Positions 18,045 to 25,588 of a stretch of DNA of 64,000 nt are shown here, piece after piece. The DNA comes from an uncultured Oscillospiraceae bacterium (GTDB lineage: Bacteria; Bacillota; Clostridia; Oscillospirales; Acutalibacteraceae). The translations under genes and the position numbers were made by a program. Position 1 is the first letter of the stretch; each line of letters begins with the position of its first letter. The notes under the pieces were generated by a model, which worked only from the letters and a program-made list of their open reading frames with translations, did not search any database and was not told the DNA's origin. The stretch is from the NCBI GenBank assembly GCA_900544715.1, contig UQWL01000008.1, positions 85,949 to 149,948 of the forward strand, given 5' to 3'.

Positions 18045-18965
18045 TTAATGGATCAGCAGATCCGTATAGATCATGCAATGGTCAGAAGGAATACGGCCGT
18101 CCACCAGATCAGTCACCACGCGGTAGACCTTGGGCGTGACGGTATCCTTAGTGACGAAGAGGTAGTCAATCGGGCTTTTGCCCGCCAGCCCTTCCATATC
18201 AAAACCGTTGAAGGTGCCCATGCTCATGGTATCCGGCGCGAGATATTTGCTGTCGCCCAGCACGGCGGTCATCCCACGGTAGACCTCGGAGCCCTCCGAC
18301 ACATTGAAATCCCCTGTGCAAACCGTGGGCAGGTTCAGCTCCGCGATCTTATCCAAAATGAGCTGCACGCTGTTGAAACGCGCCTGTGCGCCGACGTGAT
18401 CGAGGTGCGTGTTGAAATGCGCATAGCTCTCCCCTGTCTCCTTATTGCGGAGCACCGCCCAGGTGCATATGCGATTCAACTGTGCATCCCAGCCCTTAGA
18501 GGGCTTTTGCGGCGTTTCGGAGAGCCAGAAGCTGCCGGAATCAACAAGATCATATTTCTCCTTCAGGTAGAAAATCGGCGTAAATTCATCAAACACATAA
18601 CCATCTCTGCCAATGCCCACATAGGCATAGGCGGGCAGCGCTGTTTGAAGGGCGACCAGCCAGCCGGGGTGCGCCTCCTGCAAGCCAATGGAATCGGGCG
18701 CATATTTTTTGATCGTTTCAGCAACCGCGCGGATGCGGAAAAGGAAGAAATTTTCGCCCTCCCCCGCCGTTTGCACATTAAAGCTGGCGGCGCGCACCGC
18801 ACCGGGGTAAATCTCCACCTGCGCCGCAGGCGGATCATCCGGGATCTCTGGGAGGACGCCATCCGGGATTTTGACAAGCCCTCCCGTCATAATTGAGAGC
18901 AGCGTGCCAAGAGACAGAACCAGAGCGACAACCTTATTCATCATGAGCTTCAGCAATGCCTGCAT
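18045..18965 (-). CDS. Exported endonuclease/exonuclease/phosphatase family protein (copy 1)
   Basis: The 306-residue EEP-fold phosphodiesterase has an N-terminal membrane anchor or signal (VVALVLSLGTLLSIMTGGL). Catalytic motifs follow: RAASFNVQ, IGLQEA, FNTHLDHVGAQAR, TGDFNVSEGS, PIDYLFVTKD and the final PSDHCMIYTD. It is a close paralogue of the next gene and probably acts on an extracellular phosphodiester or sphingomyelinase-like substrate. The substrate is unknown. Confidence 0.87.
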   Translation of the reverse strand: MQALLKLMMNKVVALVLSLGTLLSIMTGGLVKIPDGVLPEIPDDPPAAQVEIYPGAVRAASFNVQTAGEGENFFLFRIRAVAETIKKYAPDSIGLQEAHPGWLVALQTALPAYAYVGIGRDGYVFDEFTPIFYLKEKYDLVDSGSFWLSETPQKPSKGWDAQLNRICTWAVLRNKETGESYAHFNTHLDHVGAQARFNSVQLILDKIAELNLPTVCTGDFNVSEGSEVYRGMTAVLGDSKYLAPDTMSMGTFNGFDMEGLAGKSPIDYLFVTKDTVTPKVYRVVTDLVDGRIPSDHCMIYTDLLIH

Positions 18966-19009
18966 GACTGTTTACCATCCTTTCTTCCCCTCGGTTGTGT
19001 GATTAGGCT

Positions 19010-19876
19010 TTATTTCATCACCACATCCGCATAGATCGCATAGTGATCTGATGCAAAGCGACAATTGACGCGATGATTCAACACACGGTAAACCTGCGGG
19101 GCGACCGTGGCTTTGGTGACAAAAATATAATCAATCGGGCTTTTTTTGCTCATAAAGATGGGGAAATAATCGTGATACGTGCCGCTCGCCATCGTATCCG
19201 GCGCGAGATATTTGCTATCTCCAATCGGGCCGTCATTCATCAGGTTATAAACCGTGCTGCCCTCATTCACATTGAAATCGCCTGTGCAGACCACCGGCAC
19301 ACCAAAGGAGAGAATCTTTTCGCGCACCAGCTTCGCGCCGTTTACGCGCGCTTCCTCGCTGGCATTATCAAGATGCGTGTTCACATGCGCATAGGTGAAG
19401 CCTGTGGCTTTTTCCCGCAGAACAACCCAGGTGCACAGGCGGTTGCAGCCGCCATTCCAGCCAAGGGAGGGGATATCCGGCGTTTCAGAGAGCCAGAAGG
19501 TGCCGGAATCGACCAGGTCATATTTATCCTTGCGGTAAAAAACAGGGTTAAACTCGCCTGCCTCCTGCCCATCATCGCGGCCCACGCCAACCCAGCCGTA
19601 TTCCGGCAGGCCTTCGGTGAGATCCTCCATCCAATCCTTCAGCGCCTCCTGCAGGCCGAAGGAATCGGGCTTTGCATCCCGCAGGGTTTGGATGACCAGC
19701 GGGGCGCGGCGCTTCTCAGAACGCAGGCCATCCCCGCCATAGCGGACGTTAAAGGATAAAATGCGCACCTGGCCTTCCGCCACTTGAGGCACCTCCACAT
19801 TCGGCGGGAACAAAAAGCCGCACAGGGCCGTGACCGCCGCTATAATTAGGGATAACACTTTGCTGATGAATGCCAT
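19010..19876 (-). CDS. Exported endonuclease/exonuclease/phosphatase family protein (copy 2)
   Basis: The 288-residue paralogue of the downstream gene shares motif spacing and long blocks such as YDLVDSG(S/T)FWLSETP and GDSKYLAPDTM. The signal or anchor is LSLIIAAVTALCGFLFPP. Catalytic residues are in LSFNVRYG, FGLQEA, VNTHLDN, TGDFNVNEGS and SDHYAIYAD. ATG 19876 has GGAAGGGGAAG upstream. It is likely co-transcribed with copy 1 (44-base gap). Confidence 0.87.
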   Translation of the reverse strand: MAFISKVLSLIIAAVTALCGFLFPPNVEVPQVAEGQVRILSFNVRYGGDGLRSEKRRAPLVIQTLRDAKPDSFGLQEALKDWMEDLTEGLPEYGWVGVGRDDGQEAGEFNPVFYRKDKYDLVDSGTFWLSETPDIPSLGWNGGCNRLCTWVVLREKATGFTYAHVNTHLDNASEEARVNGAKLVREKILSFGVPVVCTGDFNVNEGSTVYNLMNDGPIGDSKYLAPDTMASGTYHDYFPIFMSKKSPIDYIFVTKATVAPQVYRVLNHRVNCRFASDHYAIYADVVMK

Positions 19877-19966
19877 TTTCGCTTCCCCTTCCATTGTAAT
19901 CGCCAATCCAAACAAAAAAGATTGGCAGCTTGCCTGTATCTTAGCACAATCCTCCCAAAAAAACAA

Positions 19967-19997
19967 TGAGCATGCGGTAAAAAATACCGCATGCTCA
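19967..19997 (-). terminator. Intrinsic terminator upstream of the EEP pair
   Basis: The 13-bp perfect arms TGAGCATGCGGTA / TACCGCATGCTCA are followed on the minus strand by TTGTTTTTTT. It would stop readthrough into the EEP pair. Confidence 0.88.
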
Positions 19998-20001
19998 CAA
20001 G

Positions 20002-20049
20002 AAAAAAAGGGGACGGCGGGGGCGGCAGCCGTTACTCAACCACCCCGCC
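20002..20049 (-). terminator. Second tandem terminator
   Basis: The GGCGGGG / CCCCGCC arms enclose a small CGGCAGCCG hairpin and are followed on the minus strand by GTCCCC and a T7-8 run. Confidence 0.7.
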
Positions 20050-20100
20050 AACGAAAAGAGGTGTAGATATGGGCTATCCAGGAGTGAGAATTTATATACA

Positions 20101-20226
20101 TCCGATCCTCTTTGTAGCCAGCGGGAGCCGAAAAAACGCAGAGAACGCTTTTTCGCCGTTACGCTCCCGCCGGCACAGCAAACTGGGAGAGGAGTGTGAA
20201 AACCCAGCCGCCTTCAGAGGATCGGA
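20101..20226. other. Nested inverted-repeat element, possible structured RNA
   Basis: This 126-base element has no convincing reading frame. An outer 11-bp perfect pairing (TCCGATCCTCT at 20101-20111 with AGAGGATCGGA at 20216-20226) encloses two further hairpins. One is GCGGGAGC (20121-20128) with GCTCCCGC (20163-20170), capped by CGAAAAA/TTTTTCG. The other is CTGGG/CCCAG (20183-20207). Together they make a three-way junction shape. On the minus strand it would be followed by two terminators. It matches no RNA family that I recognise. Confidence 0.5.
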
Positions 20227-20260
20227 GGTATAACAAAAAAATAGGGGAAAACCGAAACGC

Positions 20261-20743
20261 TTAGGAGATGGCAACCATCGGGGTGGTATAGGTATAGGTT
20301 TGATACACCAGCAGCTTATAAGCGCGCACCGTGTAGGTGGCCTCATAGTAGCCATCCGGCAAAGATGGGGTTGTGTAGCTATAGTTCAACGGATAGCCAG
20401 AGCCTTGCAGGTTGCTGTTGGTATCCTCATTGGCATACACATACCAATCGTTGGCCCCGCCCCCAATCGGGCAGCGGCGAAGCTCCACCCAAACCTTGAT
20501 GTTGGTCACGGCAGTACTGGCGCGATCCGTCCTAAAATACAGCTTCAGCTGCTTCGTGCCGGTCCGGTCAAGGCCATAAGTCGGCGTTGTGATATACATA
20601 GAACGGCTCAGGTCTTCCTGATATTCCGGCCCTTCCTCCTGCACTGCGCCGGCCGTCATGCCCAGGGGCAGAAGCAGCAGCATGCAGCACAGCAGGATGG
20701 AGAGCCACCGTTTTACGGATTTTGCATATGTTTTCATCTTCAA
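20261..20743 (-). CDS. Secreted protein of unknown function
   Basis: The 160-residue protein has a clear signal peptide (WLSILLCCMLLLLPLGMTAGA) and a mature part rich in Tyr, Thr and Ser with beta-strand periodicity (LKLYFRTDRAS, IKVWVELRRCPIGG, YSYTTPSLPDGYYEATYTV). I do not recognise a family. It is preceded by an ECF-type promoter almost identical to that of the upstream anti-sigma-like gene, so the two are probably co-regulated. Confidence 0.7.
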   Translation of the reverse strand: MKMKTYAKSVKRWLSILLCCMLLLLPLGMTAGAVQEEGPEYQEDLSRSMYITTPTYGLDRTGTKQLKLYFRTDRASTAVTNIKVWVELRRCPIGGGANDWYVYANEDTNSNLQGSGYPLNYSYTTPSLPDGYYEATYTVRAYKLLVYQTYTYTTPMVAIS

Positions 20744-20800
20744 ACTTCCTCCGTTTTTTGTGATAGAGGGGTGCTTTTTAAAAACCCCCTCACTCTATAT

Positions 20801-20826
20801 AACGAAAAAAAATCGAAAATGTTGCA
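20801..20826 (-). promoter_or_regulatory. ECF-sigma-type promoter, copy 1
   Basis: On the minus strand TGCAAC and CGTT are separated by exactly 16 bases, including a T-rich spacer. The flanks AAGTGCAACATTTT and CGTTATATAGAGTG are identical to copy 2. It lies about 50 bases upstream of the secreted protein gene. Confidence 0.7.
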
Positions 20827-20844
20827 CTTGATTGACAAAAAATT

Positions 20845-21627
20845 TTAGTTTTGCTGCAATTTCGTCGATTGTGCTATTTTTATGAGCTCTTCTTTGGGCA
20901 AATTGTCCACAAAAACGCGGAATATATAAGGGCCCTTCATCCACATCAAACCCGCGCGATTCTCCTGGTTCTTTATCTTGATGTAAAGGCATTTGCCGAG
21001 GCCCTCCACTTCAATCTCCTCCAGCGTCTCATCTTCCAAGTAAAAAATCTGGGTACCACGCGGATAGCGTTGGCTGAAGGTGATATAGCTGCCTCCCCAA
21101 AACAGGAAGTAATCATCCTTGCGATAGCAGTAATATTCCTCACCATCGCTCTGATGGGTTTCCACCGCGTAATCCGACGGGATATAGGTGGGCGCGTATC
21201 GCTCCGGGAGCAGGTAGGTGCCATCCGGCTGCTCAAGATAAGGGTTTGTATTTTCCACCAGAAATCCATCCGGCGTGGTGGGCGTTTCGATCACCCCAAG
21301 GTAGTTATCCATATCAATCTCAATCCCGGCAAAATCCTGCTTCGAATTCAGGTTGGAGAACACGCTGGTCATGGCCACCACTGCGAGCAGCGCCGCCACA
21401 ATGCCAACGCGTAGCACACGCTTGCCAGGTTTGCCATGCAGCACCTTCACCCCGGCTGGGCGGCCCTTGGCACGAAGGATTTGCCGTTTGCGCTTTTCAT
21501 ACGCTTTGGTAAAGGTAACGCCAGCGAGCTCCTCCGCATTGGGCAGGTTGCTGCTCTCCTCCTGCGCATAGCGCTGCAGGGCGGAGCAGAGAACCCGGTC
21601 ATTTTCTTCCCTATGTTGATTCGTCAC
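20845..21627 (-). CDS. Anti-sigma-factor-like membrane protein (DUF4367-type)
   Basis: The 260-residue protein has a cytoplasmic N-terminal region of about 70 residues, a single membrane span (VLRVGIVAALLAVVAMTSVF, about 73-92) and an extracytoplasmic domain of the DUF4367 kind (YIPSDYAVETHQ, then YCYRKDDYFLFWGGSYITFSQ). Such proteins usually follow an ECF sigma gene and act as its anti-sigma or sensor. No sigma gene is adjacent here. It has its own ECF-type promoter at 21717-21742. Confidence 0.7.
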   Translation of the reverse strand: MTNQHREENDRVLCSALQRYAQEESSNLPNAEELAGVTFTKAYEKRKRQILRAKGRPAGVKVLHGKPGKRVLRVGIVAALLAVVAMTSVFSNLNSKQDFAGIEIDMDNYLGVIETPTTPDGFLVENTNPYLEQPDGTYLLPERYAPTYIPSDYAVETHQSDGEEYYCYRKDDYFLFWGGSYITFSQRYPRGTQIFYLEDETLEEIEVEGLGKCLYIKIKNQENRAGLMWMKGPYIFRVFVDNLPKEELIKIAQSTKLQQN

Positions 21628-21716
21628 AGAGAACGCCTCCTCTCCATGGGCAAAAGCAACAGCAGCCAGTTTCTATGATCTTGATGGCCTGTCCCATAAA
21701 CCCTTACACTCTATAT

Positions 21717-21742
21717 AACGTAAAAAAATCCAAAATGTTGCA
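21717..21742 (-). promoter_or_regulatory. ECF-sigma-type promoter, copy 2
   Basis: TGCAAC-N16-CGTT on the minus strand, with the same flanking blocks as copy 1. It lies about 80 bases upstream of the anti-sigma-like gene. The rest of the 21,628-22,026 gap is AT-rich and holds only this promoter and a terminator. Confidence 0.7.
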
Positions 21743-21866
21743 CTTCACCATCAATATTTAATAAAATGTTTATTGTTATATCTTAATCAGAATAATATAG
21801 CGTTTTTATACGTCAAAAATAATTAAATGTTGTAAATTTATCTCAATTCAGATAAAAAAACAATCA

Positions 21867-21896
21867 GCCGGAAGAAACGGTAAAATTTCTTCCGGC
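21867..21896 (-). terminator. Terminator after degV
   Basis: The 11-bp arms GCCGGAAGAAA / TTTCTTCCGGC are followed on the minus strand by TGATTGTTTTTTT. Confidence 0.8.
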
Positions 21897-22026
21897 CTGC
21901 ATAAAAATGGGATTTTGTTTTTCACGCCGACCAAACTTGTTCTGCCCGCTTTGCAGCGCCCTGTTCCGGCATGATACATCCAAACTTCCGCTTCAAACAG
22001 CGCTTTCCCCCAGGGCGAAGCACGGC

Positions 22027-22890
22027 TTATCCTTCCGGATTGGTCATAAACAAAACGCCGAGCGTATTCGGCCCACAGTGGGCGGAGATGGTGCAGCCCG
22101 CGCGGGTGATAAAAATCTCCTGAAAACCTGCAAGCTTCTCCACGGTTTTCTTCACCATCTCGATGCGCTCGGGCGACATGCCCGAATGCGTGATGAAAAC
22201 GCGGTCGAGCTTTAAATCTTTTCTGCCTGCAAGCTGATCGGTGGTATATTGCACGAGGGCCTTATCGAGCGTGCCGCGGTATTTTTTGCCCACGCCCATC
22301 GCGCCGTTGTGCGCCGGGTCCACCATAATGCAGGGCTTGAGCTTTAACAGGTTTGCGCCGAGCATCGCCACGGCGGAGCACCGGCCGCCCGCATGCAGGA
22401 ATTCCAGCGTATCCAGCACAAAGCTCGCATGGGCATAGGGGCGCAGGGCGTTTACCTCCTGCTGAACCTGCCGCCCATCCATCCCCTGTGCGATGCGCTC
22501 GGCAGCCTCAATCACGAGCAGGCCCATGCCGGTGGAGAGGTTGCAGCTGTCAACCGGGTAAACATTGCCCAGCTCTTCGGCAGCGATGCAGCAATTCTGA
22601 TAGGCGGAGGAAAGGTTGGAGCCCAGGTTGATATGCACCACCTGGTAGCCATCCTCCACCCACTGGCGAAAGTATTCTACATACTCCCCCGGTGTGATCG
22701 CGCTCGTTTTGGGCAGCTGCTTGCGCTGCCACCAGGCCTCATACAGTGCATCCGGGGAAATCTCCCCATCCGCATACTGCCGGCCCTCCAACAGAATATG
22801 GAGCGGATACATGTGAACCTGATAGCGCTCAATAAGCGCCGCGCTCAAATCGCAGGTGCTATCCGCGCTTAAAATTACCTTTTGCGGCAT
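22027..22890 (-). CDS. DegV family fatty-acid-binding protein
   Basis: The 287-residue DegV protein binds a fatty acid and may present it to a fatty acid kinase. Signatures are ILSADSTCDLS at the N-terminus, PKTSAITPGEYVEYFR, INLGSNLSSAYQN and the C-terminal GCTISAHCGPNTLGVLF loop. No fatty acid kinase gene is nearby. The length is normal for the family. Confidence 0.92.
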   Translation of the reverse strand: MPQKVILSADSTCDLSAALIERYQVHMYPLHILLEGRQYADGEISPDALYEAWWQRKQLPKTSAITPGEYVEYFRQWVEDGYQVVHINLGSNLSSAYQNCCIAAEELGNVYPVDSCNLSTGMGLLVIEAAERIAQGMDGRQVQQEVNALRPYAHASFVLDTLEFLHAGGRCSAVAMLGANLLKLKPCIMVDPAHNGAMGVGKKYRGTLDKALVQYTTDQLAGRKDLKLDRVFITHSGMSPERIEMVKKTVEKLAGFQEIFITRAGCTISAHCGPNTLGVLFMTNPEG

Positions 22891-23037
22891 TCGTCGTTCC
22901 CGCCTTTCAATACATGTGTTGAATCTAGCAAATACAGCCGATAAAGACTGATTGTTTTGTATATTCTAGCATATTGCACCGGCCGTATGATTCTAATACT
23001 CCATATTGAGGCGCTGCTTTGCCGAAGGGCGCTCTGT

Positions 23038-23787
23038 TCAGCCTTTCGCCCCGCCGCAGTGGAGCCGAATGGCATCCCGCAGGAACACAGCCAGCCCCTT
23101 TGCATAGCGGTCAATCTGGCGGGTGAAGCGCTCATCCGCCACATACATCTCGCCAAGGCCGGCGAGGATTTCATCCGTGCAATCGTAAAAATAGCGAGTG
23201 ATCAGCGCTTGCCACTGCCCCACCAGCGCCTGCGCGCGGGGCGAAGCGGGCCCCTCCTCCATGCAGGAGGCAAGGCCGCCATATACCGCCTGCATCTCCG
23301 CATGGATCCTTTCCCAATCCGCAGTGGTGTATGCGCCCGTTTTTTTGGCGCTCTGCGCATAGGCGGGCGAATCGCCCCAGCGCGCCTTCGCCTCTTCGGC
23401 ATACTGCTCCTGCGCCCTGCGAATTTCAGAGGCGTCAAAAGGCTTAAAATCCATGGTAATATCCCCTTTCAAAATATGATCCACAAGCCCGATCAAGCGC
23501 TCGAGACGCTCCCGCTTCATTGCGAGCAGCTCCCGATGGCGCTCCATCGCCCTGCGGCTGTTAAAGGAAGGGCTTTCCAGAATCCGCCGGATCTCATCGA
23601 GGGGAAATTCAAGCTCCCGGAAAAAGAGGATCTGCTGCAGCCGCGCAAGGCAGGCTTCATCATAGAGGCGGTAGCCCCCTTCGCTTGTGCCGCTTGGGCG
23701 CAGCAGGCCGATCTCATCATAATAATGCAGTGTGCGCACACTGACGCCCGTCAGACGGGCGGTTTCCCCAACGGTGAGCGGTTTCAT
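23038..23787 (-). CDS. MerR family regulator with TipAS-like C-terminal domain
   Basis: The 249-residue regulator has an N-terminal MerR winged helix (VGETARLTGVSVRTLHYYDE, then GYRLYDEACL), a coiled-coil dimerisation helix around residues 80-115, and a C-terminal all-helical domain with the TipAS pattern (WERIHAEMQAVYGGLASCME, then YVADERFTRQIDRYA). TipA-type proteins sense thiopeptides or multiple drugs. No efflux target is directly adjacent, so the regulon is unknown. Confidence 0.88.
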   Translation of the reverse strand: MKPLTVGETARLTGVSVRTLHYYDEIGLLRPSGTSEGGYRLYDEACLARLQQILFFRELEFPLDEIRRILESPSFNSRRAMERHRELLAMKRERLERLIGLVDHILKGDITMDFKPFDASEIRRAQEQYAEEAKARWGDSPAYAQSAKKTGAYTTADWERIHAEMQAVYGGLASCMEEGPASPRAQALVGQWQALITRYFYDCTDEILAGLGEMYVADERFTRQIDRYAKGLAVFLRDAIRLHCGGAKG

Positions 23788-24115
23788 CCGTGGTCATTCC
23801 CTTCCGAGGGGCTGGGCCGCTGCTACGCGCCCAGCCCCTGATTTGGCGGGTTTTGTTGCCCGCTGTCATAAGCATAGCCCATCACGCGGCGTCAGGGTCA
23901 AGCGATTTTAAAAAAAACAGAGCACTTTTCTCCATCATGCCTAAAATGACTTGTCATATACCTGTGCTTTGATATAATAAGGAGAGAAAAGCGATATCGT
24001 AAAAACAAGGATTTTGTGATATTCCGTTATCATATGGATTAGGAAAAATGGGAAGCGGGGCAGGCTCCCGCACGGAAAGGACTGGCTATATGCTTGGTAC
24101 TGGAAAGGATTGGTT
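23788..24115. other. Intergenic stretch with the larE-like promoter
   Basis: No gene is seen. It holds a short GC hairpin (GCTGGGC/GCCCAGC, about 23809-23836) and the promoter at 23951-23978. Confidence 0.5.
23951..23978 (+). promoter_or_regulatory. Promoter of the LarE-like gene
   Basis: TTGTCA, 16 bases and TATAAT lie about 140 bases upstream of the start at 24116. Confidence 0.6.
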
Positions 24116-24973
24116 ATGGTGAAAGAGGAGAAAAGCAAGCTGTTACAGGCCCTGGAGGCAAAGGTGAAGGAGCTCTCCTGCGGGGGGATGTGCATTGCTT
24201 ATTCCGGCGACGACGGCGGCACCCTGCTGCTCAAGCTCGCGGCGGATACGAAGGCGCGCATTCTGGCCGTCACCTTCCGCTCCCCCCTCGCCCCGGCGGA
24301 GGAGGCGGAGGCCGCGCAGGAGCGTGCAAGGGCATTTGGCGCGGAATGCCACCTCCTGCCAGTGGATTTATTACGGGACCCGCGCATTGCGTCGAACTCT
24401 CCCAGCCGCTGCTTTTATTGCAGGCGGACACAATATGAGGCGCTCTCCGCCTTCGCGGTCAACCGGGGCATCTTCTGCATCTGCGACGGCACCTGTGCGG
24501 ATGCCGAGGGCGAAGAGCAGGAAGATAAGCTCCGCGCCCTGCGGGAGCTTGGCGTGCGCAGCCCACTAAAAGAGTGCGGCGTTACACGCGCCCAGGCGCG
24601 CGCATTGCTGCGGGAGCTCGGCGTTGCGCCGGGGGCTGTGCTTTCCCCCTGCCTTGCCAAACGCCTCCCCTTTGACACGCCGCTGGAAAAGGCGGAGCTC
24701 AAGCTCATTGAAGATGGGGAACGGCTGCTGCGCGGCCTGCGGCTGGATGGCTGCTACCTCTACCTGCACGGTGGGCTTGCGCGCATTGCCGCGCGGCGGG
24801 AGCAGGCTGCCAGCGTGCTGGCAGCCGCGCAGGATTGTGTAAACGGGCTGACAGCGCTCGGTTTTTCCCAGGTGACGCTTGATCTGACGCCGCTGCCGGG
24901 CCTGGAAGAAGCGCCGCAAGAGCAGCCTGCTCATGAGCAGGCAGAGGAAGTTCCGGTGGAAGAGCCAGCCTAA
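24116..24973 (+). CDS. LarE-like sulfur transferase with altered PP-loop
   Basis: The 285-residue protein aligns by motif with LarE, the ATP-dependent sacrificial sulfur transferase that makes the nickel-pincer cofactor. Conserved pieces are NSPSRCFYCRRTQYEAL, DGTCADAEGEEQ, the SPLKECGVTRAQAR segment and LSPCLAKRLPFDTPL, with the sacrificial-type Cys. The PP-loop, normally SGGVDST, reads SGDDGGT at residues 30-36, which should weaken ATP pyrophosphatase activity. No larB or larC is nearby. A Glu/Pro-rich tail is added at the C-terminus. GGAAAGGA lies before ATG 24116. Confidence 0.8.
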   Translation: MVKEEKSKLLQALEAKVKELSCGGMCIAYSGDDGGTLLLKLAADTKARILAVTFRSPLAPAEEAEAAQERARAFGAECHLLPVDLLRDPRIASNSPSRCFYCRRTQYEALSAFAVNRGIFCICDGTCADAEGEEQEDKLRALRELGVRSPLKECGVTRAQARALLRELGVAPGAVLSPCLAKRLPFDTPLEKAELKLIEDGERLLRGLRLDGCYLYLHGGLARIAARREQAASVLAAAQDCVNGLTALGFSQVTLDLTPLPGLEEAPQEQPAHEQAEEVPVEEPA

Positions 24974-25028
24974 CCAAACCTATGGCTGTATGATATGTCA
25001 GCCTCTGTGCTGGATCGAAAAAGAATTG

Positions 25029-25067
25029 GCGGGCCGCGATATGCGGCCCGCACAGCTTGTCGAAAAA
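25029..25067 (+). repeat. REP-like palindromic repeat, copy 1
   Basis: The 23-base palindrome with arms GCGGGCCGC / GCGGCCCGC is followed after one base by CAGCTTGTCGAAAAAG. It occurs again in inverted orientation about 440 bases away. Confidence 0.75.
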
Positions 25068-25508
25068 GGTATATCGATTTGTTAAAATGACCAAAGATGA
25101 TTCAGAAAAAGTTTACTGAGAAAAACTCTATGTAATATTTGTGATTATGAATTACTTTGATCACGACAAAAAGCGGAGCATGCGCTCAGGCCGCGCGGGC
25201 CCACGCCTTTTCCCGTTGGAAAAGGGTGCAAAAGAACTTTTTGAAGCACGGCACTTCGGCAGCAGGAAGTGATGATACACGATTGAACCCGTTCGGCGAG
25301 ACGCCAAAAAACTCGCCGCCTCACGGCGCTCAAACAATTTTGGCGCTCGTTTGACCGCTACGCGGTCAAAGCCCCTCACGAGCCACGCCGTCAGATGCTG
25401 CAAATGCTGCCTTGGCCTTCCACCAGCGTTCTGCGCTGCATTTATTAGATACTGGTTACGCAGGTGATTCGCAACAAGGTTTTTGTGCACTTTTTTCTTC
25501 CATTTGGC

Positions 25509-25547
25509 TTTTTCGACAAGCTGAGCGGGCCGCGATATGCGGCCCGC
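25509..25547 (-). repeat. REP-like palindromic repeat, copy 2 (inverted)
   Basis: CTTTTTCGACAAGCTG, one base, then the same 23-base palindrome: the reverse complement layout of copy 1. Confidence 0.75.
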
Positions 25548-25588
25548 ATTTTTGCGTCTATGGGGGATTCTGGCCGCCCCATCCGCCG

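Larger units (their letters stand above)
24974..25588. other. Long gene-free stretch bounded by REP-like repeats
   Basis: No credible gene is present in about 615 bases. The stretch is framed by two inverted copies of a palindromic repeat (25029-25067 and 25509-25547). It also holds small hairpins such as TTTGACCG-CTA-CGGTCAAA near 25350. It may be a small non-autonomous element or a gene remnant. Confidence 0.55.

Noticed and set aside
21045..21070. T-box-like GGTACCACGCGG string
   Set aside because: It lies inside the anti-sigma-like coding sequence with no leader stems or downstream synthetase or transporter gene.
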